The notes under the pieces were generated by a model that did not search any database, was not told the DNA's origin, and was given only the letters and a program-made list of their open reading frames with translations. This document shows positions 58,201 to 64,000 of a stretch of 64,000 bases of DNA, one piece after another. How positions within the stretch are numbered: position 1 is the first letter of the stretch; each line of letters starts with the position of its first letter. The stretch is taken from contig NC_058164.1 of NCBI RefSeq assembly GCF_020080835.1, positions 11,230,142 through 11,294,141 on the forward strand. Direction: 5' to 3'. The position numbers and the translations under genes were made by a program. The DNA comes from Cotesia glomerata. Its lineage: Eukaryota > Arthropoda > Insecta > Hymenoptera > Braconidae.

Positions 58201-61200
58201 AGCCTCAAAAAACCGTTCTGCTTACAGTAAACATAGTCGGTAGTCTGGCGCTCCGTTTACAACGGATTTGAACGGAACTTGGCGCCAGATTCTACCGAAT
58301 CTGTGAATATACATACAATATAGATATATTGTTGCATAGGTTCAATTCTTTTGAATACTTTTCAATTCATTTTTTTAATCAGGGTTATTACTTGTCGGAA
58401 TAAATAAACATAAAAATAGACTCGCCAACAGCGCGTTTGATTATACCCATTCCCATTACAGAGACGTGCATGAGTGTATGAGTAAAATATTTCTCTCTCT
58501 GTAACTATATTGCTACATATCCTTTTCTTTTTTCTCAGTTGTTGACGCGACGGTGCCAAATATTTATTCGAATAAATAGCTGACGATAAACGAGTCAAAA
58601 ACATGAAATTAAACTTTAAATATTTCAAAAATTATATCAGTAATGTATTATTATTCAATTATTATTATTATTCAATTTTTTTTTATATTATACAATAATT
58701 CAAGTTTCTTGTGTATTGTTTTTTATTCATTAAAGTTGGGAGGTTAATATTGAAAAAAATAATTAAAGTCTCGACTAAAGTTTGTCCGTCTGAATTTTTT
58801 TAAAAATTTAGGGATTAGATAAATTACGTATTTATTTATACGAATACTTAATTTCAAAACTCGAAGTTGGAAATTATTTTTCACATTAGATTCGCTCGAA
58901 CCTCCTTAACTTCCATCAAGAAAAATTTCTTAGTTTAAAAATCGTTTTATTGAAATCAAAACAACGAAGTCCTTCGATGTAATCTTCTTATCAAACTCTT
59001 CAGGAATGTTTCTATGAAATTAAATTAATTTTTTTTCTATATATTTACTCAGAGTAGAAAAACTTTTTGAAAATTGTTATTTTCATAAAATTGTATTGTA
59101 AAGCTTAAATATTTCTTTTTCGAACAGAAAATTACTGCTATTAACATTAAAAAAAATCAGTTAAGATTTATTAGTTCATCATAATAATATCGATTATTTT
59201 AGTTTAATGAGCAAAATTAACAGTTGCAATCAAGGTGAACAACTTACTTCTAAAGTTTTACTAGAAAACTGTGTTTTCTTTTAGATCACACATAAAATAT
59301 CATTATTTTCAATCACAGATATCGTTGACGCAAATAATTAATATTCATCGACTTTGAATGTGATTTTTCATATTTATATTTTAAATATAATGTATGATCC
59401 ATTTAACTTGTAATTTAATATTTTTTACTTCACTCAATTTATTTTTTTATAAATTTTAGCCGTATTACTATGACAGTGTAGATATAATTATGTTATGAAC
59501 TGAATATAATTATTTTTAAATTAATTGAGAATTATTCACTAAGTACACTGAAAGAAAAGTATAAGTCCGATCGCAATACGTTTAAGCGTATAGCTTATAC
59601 CCATGTTAAATACGTCATCTGTATAAGCTATACGCTTAAGGGGGGAAATACGTGTAGAGGCTTGAAAAAATTCAAAATTTTTTTTTTTTCATAAATCGCT
59701 TGTAAAACTATTGAAAAATATACAGTTAAAATTTCAGGTCAAAATTATTATTCGTTCAAAAGTTACAAGCGATTTAGTAAGTGCGCTCGGTACAGCGCCC
59801 GAGAACATAATTACCTGAACGGAGCGGTCGGTTAGGGTCGAGTAGGTAGTCATTCATATACTTCCAAGTTGACAGAAGTTTTAATAAAAAAATTAAGCAC
59901 TTACTATGGACTAGCAATTAGGAGAAATGTAAATAGCGTTGAAGACATGAAAAATGAGATATTGGCAACTTATTTCCATATGATATCAACAGATGATAAT
60001 CCACAACATGACAAATGTCCAAAGGGTGTAGATAGCTGGTGTAAGTGGAACGAAGCTAAAGCTCTGGGGACAGAACCTCCAAAACATCCGACACCTTTGT
60101 ATCCTGACGTTCAAAAAGCGATTTTTCCAATTTATCAGGATTTATCCCGGGTAGATTTATTGGAGAGATGTTTAGGAGGCCATACTCAAAATGCTAATGA
60201 AAGTTTTAATTCAACTATTTGGCGTATGGCCCCTAAACATTTGCATAGTGGTTTAAAAACTATTGAAATTGCTGCATACTTGGCTGCTTGCTTATTCAAT
60301 GAAGGCAGTTCAAGTATTTTATTAGTCATGAACGAGTTAGGTCTCATCGTTGGGAACAATAGCTTCAATCACGCACAACAATCCGACAGTCAGCGCGTAA
60401 CCCGTCAGAATCGACGCAGCTCCTTGGACAGTAAAGAAGCCCGAAAAGCACGAAAAGAAAAGCTACAAGCTCAAAATGAAGCATATGAAGCTGAAGAAGG
60501 CTTACAATATGGTGCTGGAATAGCTGATTAATTGGTAAGTTGTTTCAATTCGTTTAATACAACTTTATATTAACCTTTTGGCACCGTGGCTTTATTTACC
60601 AGTAACAATTTATCGAAACAAAAATTGTTCATAAAAAATTTATCATACAAAAATTTCTCACATGCAAAAAATTCTCACTCAAAATTTCTTGATTAAAAAT
60701 TCTCACAGAGCAAAAAATTATCATTTAAAAGTTTCTCAAATATTTTATTTTCACTTTATCATTAAAAATTCATAATTGAATAAATATTAATTTTAATAAT
60801 AATTAATAATACCAAATAAATTTTGACAATGAGAAATATTGCCTTTGTGAAAATATCGAACAAGAAATTATTGCTGATAATTTATGTCGCGAGAAATTAT
60901 TGCATGAGAAAAAGAGACGGTCACCTTAACTTTTTCATCACTTATTTTTAAACGCGTTTTTCTCGAAACTAGTTTTTCGAACTAGTGTACACTCTAGCTT
61001 AAAAAGTTTTTAACCAATCATCTTCAAATTTAGTATATTATTTCTTTACATAATTGTGCTGAATATGAACCTCAATCAGAAGCAATTTTTTCATTTTAAC
61101 TAATTTTTATACTAAACAATAAACAAAAAAAGGTAAAAAACATGACTTACTTTCACAGCCGTCAAAAAATGAAAATTTTTTTTTTTCTTTAAAATGAGGT

Positions 61201-61797
61201 TCATATAGAAGATACATGTCTAAAAAAAGTTATAATTTTGATGCATTGATTTCAGATAAAAATTATGGCCTCCATGATGTACACCAGTTGCGAAGTCGGA
61301 CGACAACCTACGAGATGTATCAGCTGATATCTTTACTACTTTTTAAGTTTTATTCTTGTAAATGTAAATTTTTACTCTTCAATATATGTATAAAATAACC
61401 CAAAAGTTTGAATAAATAATATTAATTTTTTATACCTTTAAATAATTGATTAAAATCTGCTCGAAAACGGCCATCTACACGTATTTCCCCCCTTAAACAT
61501 ATTGCGATAGGACATACTTTTTTTTCATACAACTTTAATGTATAAAATCAAATGAACGTTAAAAATTATATTAATATAGTTACAATTAAATAATAATAGT
61601 AAACTCAATATCTTACCGGCAATACTTAAAATCCCACACTTCACAAGTTTTCCATCTTCTTTCAAATGATACATTCTATTTTTATTTAACACATTATATC
61701 TATGAAAATCGATTATTTGTTCTGTATCAATGATCATAGTTTTTTTGTTCCTCGATGGTATTTCAATGAGGGCATATTTATTTGGTGATTGACTCAT
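54510..61797 (-). CDS. BEN-domain-like nuclear protein with Gln/Glu-Arg repeats
   Basis: Four exons: 61797-61617, 56029-55902, 55825-55412 and 55160-54510. All borders are GT-AG, the phases join, and the total of 1374 nt gives 457 aa. Exon 1 encodes MSQSPNKYALIEIPSRNKK, a short beta-rich start. Exons 2-3 are Lys-rich, then strongly acidic (a run of nine Glu near SEEEE). Exon 4 has a Gln tract, eight or so QREER-type repeats forming a long charged coiled coil, then NNILVPGLTYHEAFGAYTP and FITIMSHAIWGHEELALRAV, ending in a basic helix (FLTYLGRAITSAERKK). The last ~110 residues follow the pattern of BEN domains, which bind DNA or repressor complexes in the nucleus. The domain call is by motif shape only; the gene model is firm. 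Intron 1 (5.6 kb) is filled with mobile elements. Confidence 0.7.
57042..57130. repeat. Tandem duplication of a ~44-bp unit
   Basis: TAGTAATTTTATCAGTATAA and the following ATAATTGATGATTTTTACTT occur twice in a row with almost no difference. Confidence 0.88.
57244..57770. mobile_element. Near-perfect 0.5-kb hairpin (foldback) element
   Basis: The arm from ATCCGAACAAAAACAGTTTC at 57244 to about 57470 is repeated inverted from about 57547 to 57770, with a loop of roughly 75 bases. I found almost no mismatches in the outer ~210 bases, including long A and T runs. The ORF at 57153-57392 is chance reading of one arm. It is a foldback MITE or a recent inverted duplication. Transcription of the host intron would give a long double-stranded RNA stem. 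Confidence 0.88.
59640..61492 (+). mobile_element. Kolobok-like TTAA transposon, internally deleted
   Basis: GGGGGGAAATACGTGTAGAG at the left edge and its inverted form CATCTACACGTATTTCCCCCC (ends at 61492) are the terminal inverted repeats; TTAA flanks both sides (59636-59639, 61493-61496). Only 1.85 kb, with a transposase C-terminal piece. Kolobok elements are known for TTAA duplications, and the protein piece belongs to the Mutator/Kolobok-like transposase domain found in arthropods. The part after 60532 is non-coding and AT-rich. Confidence 0.8.
59869..60531 (+). pseudogene. Transposase C-terminal fragment (Mutator/Kolobok-like)
   Basis: About 220 codons, open to GAGIAD and stop. Conserved stretches: YYGLAIRRNVNSVEDMK, HDKCPKGVDSWCKW, and CLGGHTQNANESFNSTIWRM, typical of the arthropod Mutator-like transposase domain. 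The upstream DDE catalytic part is absent: only 230 bp separate the left terminus from this frame and the first codon is not ATG. It is therefore an internal deletion derivative, probably mobilised in trans. The frame itself shows no stop, suggesting a young deletion. Confidence 0.82.
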
Positions 61798-62519
61798 CTT
61801 GCATGTACAAACTTGTAGACATTTGATGCTTCCGACACGAGAGTTATGATAAGACTGCTAGAAAATAACACAAACAGCCTAAGCTCCTACCACTATCGTA
61901 AGAAATTTGTACTCGGTATACGTTTAAGGGGCAGTTTTTCTATGTAAGATAAAATTTTATTCGATGCTAATGTATATATCTATATATTTCGTGTATTTCT
62001 GCGGACTCGACAGAGTCTGGTGCCAAAGTTCCGTTTGTATATACATGTATAAATATATACTATATGCCCTAAGTCTCATGTTGACACGTTGTGCAGCCAG
62101 ACCATTAGAAAAAATTACCTCTACTTCCGACTATTTCTGATGTGCTTAGACGTGGTTGCCTGAAGTGGGGATAACTTTTTTTACGAGGTATAACAGAGTG
62201 ACAGTTTTAGTTAAGTGAGATATTTGAGTGCTTTGTGTTTTATTTTAGTGTATTACAACTTCAGTTCATATCAGAGTAATCACGTAATATATTTATTTAA
62301 AAAAACATCCAACAAACGATTTTAAAATTTATTCTTTACGAATTTCTTCGCAAGTTTTATACTACGTACTTCGAAAAATTCGGCTGTAAATATTTTATAA
62401 CAGTGGTGTAAATAAAAATTTTCTGTAAATAATTTTTATGGTACAAATTTTCAATATTTTATAATTGTTATTTTCAACTTAATATTTTCAACAAAAACTA
62501 TCAACATAAGCATAGTATC
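61798..62519. promoter_or_regulatory. Shared upstream region of two divergent genes
   Basis: The minus BEN-like gene starts at 61797 and a plus-strand small ORF at 62520, leaving 722 bp that should contain both promoters. No clear TATA/initiator pair is evident. The CGTTTAAGGGG near 61921 resembles the edge of the neighbouring TTAA element. Confidence 0.4.
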
Positions 62520-62753
62520 ATGCGGCGAGGACCATATAAATTATACTTAGATCGCTACGGCGATAGTGTGATACCACGTTCGACTTATTATCAAAAAATG
62601 AAAGAACTTCGAGATGCTGTAAGTATGAATATCTATCTTAATTGAATATATAAATTTTAAAAATTTTAAAACAATCTTTAGAAAAGAGAAGAATTTTTTT
62701 TTTTTATTCAAGCATGGTTCATTGAAGAAGGTTATGATGTTACTAACAAGTAA
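62520..62753 (+). CDS. Possible small two-exon gene (56 aa)
   Basis: Exon 1 (62520-62618) encodes MRRGPYKLYLDRYGDSVIPR and a short basic helix (STYYQKMKELRDA), ending at a good GTAAGT donor. A TTTAG acceptor at 62681 allows exon 2 (62682-62753) in phase, ending AWFIEEGYDVTNK and stop. The (R)RGPYK..Y start is reminiscent of the N-termini of some arthropod DNA-binding or transposase-associated proteins, but I cannot name it. Exon 1 could instead belong to a longer gene continuing past the window. Confidence 0.4.
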
Positions 62754-62949
62754 AATAGTTCTTAAGTTTTTTTGTACCCTGTATGCTTCTACTAATCATT
62801 AGAATTAATTATCTCAATTTTCAAAAATGTTACTAATTGAACAATTACAAACTGCTATTTATTTACTCTGTTTAAAAATATTGATTGAAAAGAATTGAAA
62901 ATGATCAAATTCGAATTCTTTTCAATAATTTCAATTCTTTTCTTTGTAT

Positions 62950-63650
62950 ATATAGATTAGACTGGGCCAAAAAAATTAACTATTTTTTTTTTTTTTTGTA
63001 TATCGAAAATATTATTTGGGATGACAAAAAAAAATGTTGTGAAAATTTGAGCCCTTAATATTTATATTAAGAGGTCTATCATCGCAACTTTTAATTTTTT
63101 TTTCCGGAACGGGTTTTTGTCTCATAACTCCTAAACCATCGAGGTAAATGAAATAAACTTAGATGTTTTTTGAAGCAAATTTAATTGTCTACAAAAAAAG
63201 ACTGATTGAAATTTTTCGTCAGATGAACCGTTTTCTTATAAACACGCCTTGAAAATTGATAAGATTTCAGAATTTTATTGTTTAACTTTGGAATTTTGTA
63301 ATTCACTTAAAAATTAGTATCCGGAAAAAATTCAATAGAGATTCTTGAAGGGAATTTAATTTCCTACAAAAAATGTCTCTTAACATTTTAGCTAAATTCA
63401 CTCCTTTGAAAGTTATTCAAAGTTAAAGTTGATGTCAAAATAAAATTCTGGTTTTTTTCGCTGTAAATTTAATTTTTTTGAGCCCATTGAAAATTTTGAT
63501 CTTTTTATAGATAATAATTTTTTTTTATCAACAGAATTATGAAAAATTTGAAAAAATCATAATATATTTTATTTATTGGCATTGAAAAGCTATTTTCTGC
63601 AGAAAATTGCATTTTCACTGTGTTTTGATAGTTTAAAAAATAACAATCAT
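62950..63650. repeat. Diverged relative of repeat family X
   Basis: GCCCTTAATATTTATATTAAG at 63041-63061 and the run of short sentences before and after (poly-T, CATAACTCCTAAACCATCGA, CTACAAAAAATGTCTC) follow the pattern of the repeats at 29806 and 49290. Similarity is partial; borders are uncertain. Confidence 0.45.
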
Positions 63651-63896
63651 GTTGTTTTCTCATTGAAAATTATTTACTTTTTATTTAATACAAATTTATC
63701 TACGAGAATCCGCTTTGATTAACAACCTCCCCTTACTCCCCTTGTTTCATTTTTCGACATCAATCCACAGTACTACATCTCATGAGATTACTCTCTCATT
63801 TTCTCAATAATTGCGTCGCTTAATACGAATGCTTAGCAGAAATTAATCATCAATGATATAGTACACATTCAATAAGAAACAAAATCAAATTACAGT

Positions 63897-64000
63897 CAAC
63901 GCTCTCTGTATTTGATTCGCCCGTCCAGGGACCATTCTCTGTACTTGACTCGTCCATAAGAGCTGTGTAAATTCGTCAAATACAGAGGAAAAATGTGGTC
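63897..64000. repeat. Edge of a repeat with CTCTGTATTTGA motifs
   Basis: CTCTGTATTTGATTCGCCCG and CTCTGTACTTGACTCGTCC are near-direct repeats. CGTCAAATACAGAGG close to the window end is the inverted form. Probably the terminus of an element that continues beyond 64000. Confidence 0.5.

Larger units (their letters stand above)
56030..59554. other. Intron 1 of the BEN-like gene, left part
   Basis: AT-rich intron sequence with a 44-bp tandem duplication (57042-57130), the long hairpin element (57244-57770) and otherwise no recognisable gene. Short ORFs at 57874-58083 and 58362-58628 have no support. Confidence 0.55.
59555..61519. mobile_element. ~110-bp palindromic MITE split by a TTAA element
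   Basis: The left part 59555-59639 already holds a perfect 18-bp inverted repeat (TAAGCGTATAGCTTATAC and its complement around CCATGTTAAATACGTCATCT). The left arm start AAGTATAAGTCCGATCGCAA is mirrored after the insertion by ATATTGCGATAGGACATACTT (61499-61519, split). Removing 59640-61492 and one TTAA rebuilds a ~110-bp hairpin with arms of about 43 bp. Confidence 0.8.

Overview
The window looks like nuclear DNA from an insect, most likely a hymenopteran such as a parasitoid wasp. The evidence is spliced protein genes with short GT-AG introns, very AT-rich intergenic DNA full of homopolymer runs and (AT)n, and a dense mix of insect-type transposons. Species assignment is inference: no marker gene fixes it. 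There is no prokaryotic operon structure and no CRISPR array.

Layout. 1-4.0 kb: two aspartic-protease (pepsin/cathepsin D family, A1) genes on the minus strand. The first is cut by the left edge. The second is a complete nine-exon gene (385 aa) whose two catalytic DTG triads read DTT and DTS, so it is probably a non-catalytic pseudoprotease. 5.6-7.6 kb: a three-exon minus-strand gene for a 129-aa very acidic, prothymosin-like protein. 7.6-12.7 kb: gene-poor AT-rich DNA.

12.7-33.7 kb is a retroelement graveyard. It holds two copies of one R1-clade non-LTR retrotransposon (a 5'-truncated, frameshifted minus copy at 12.9-16.5 kb and an almost intact plus copy at 24.3-29.4 kb with ORF1 and ORF2 overlapping by ATGA). 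Both sit in the (AC)n tract of the same host repeat family, the target type known for the Mino/Waldo branch of R1 elements. Also here are an unrecognised 233-aa ORF (20.0-20.7 kb), a decayed Copia pol fragment (22.1-23.8 kb) and a third R1-like LINE fragment (31-33.7 kb).

35-49 kb is the most structured part. A 2.2-kb sequence (SAP-like Gag-type gene, purine tract, LTR-like end) is present as two near-identical inverted copies, head to head. The right copy is split by an 8.4-kb insertion with CCCGGGAAAAAATGATCAG-type inverted termini and a TA target duplication; the left copy preserves the empty site. The insertion carries a complete 1.0-kb MITE of the same family at its left end, a decayed Helentron (Rep + PIF1 helicase + endonuclease) in the middle, and a 5S rRNA-derived sequence near its right end, so it looks like a composite mobile unit.

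49-54 kb holds further terminal-inverted-repeat elements, one with a tRNA-like sequence inside. 54.5-61.8 kb is a four-exon minus-strand gene (457 aa, polyQ/REERQ coiled coil plus a BEN-like C-terminus) whose first intron (5.6 kb) contains a near-perfect 0.5-kb hairpin element and a Kolobok-like TTAA element nested in a palindromic MITE. A short two-exon plus-strand ORF (62.5 kb) lies divergent to it.
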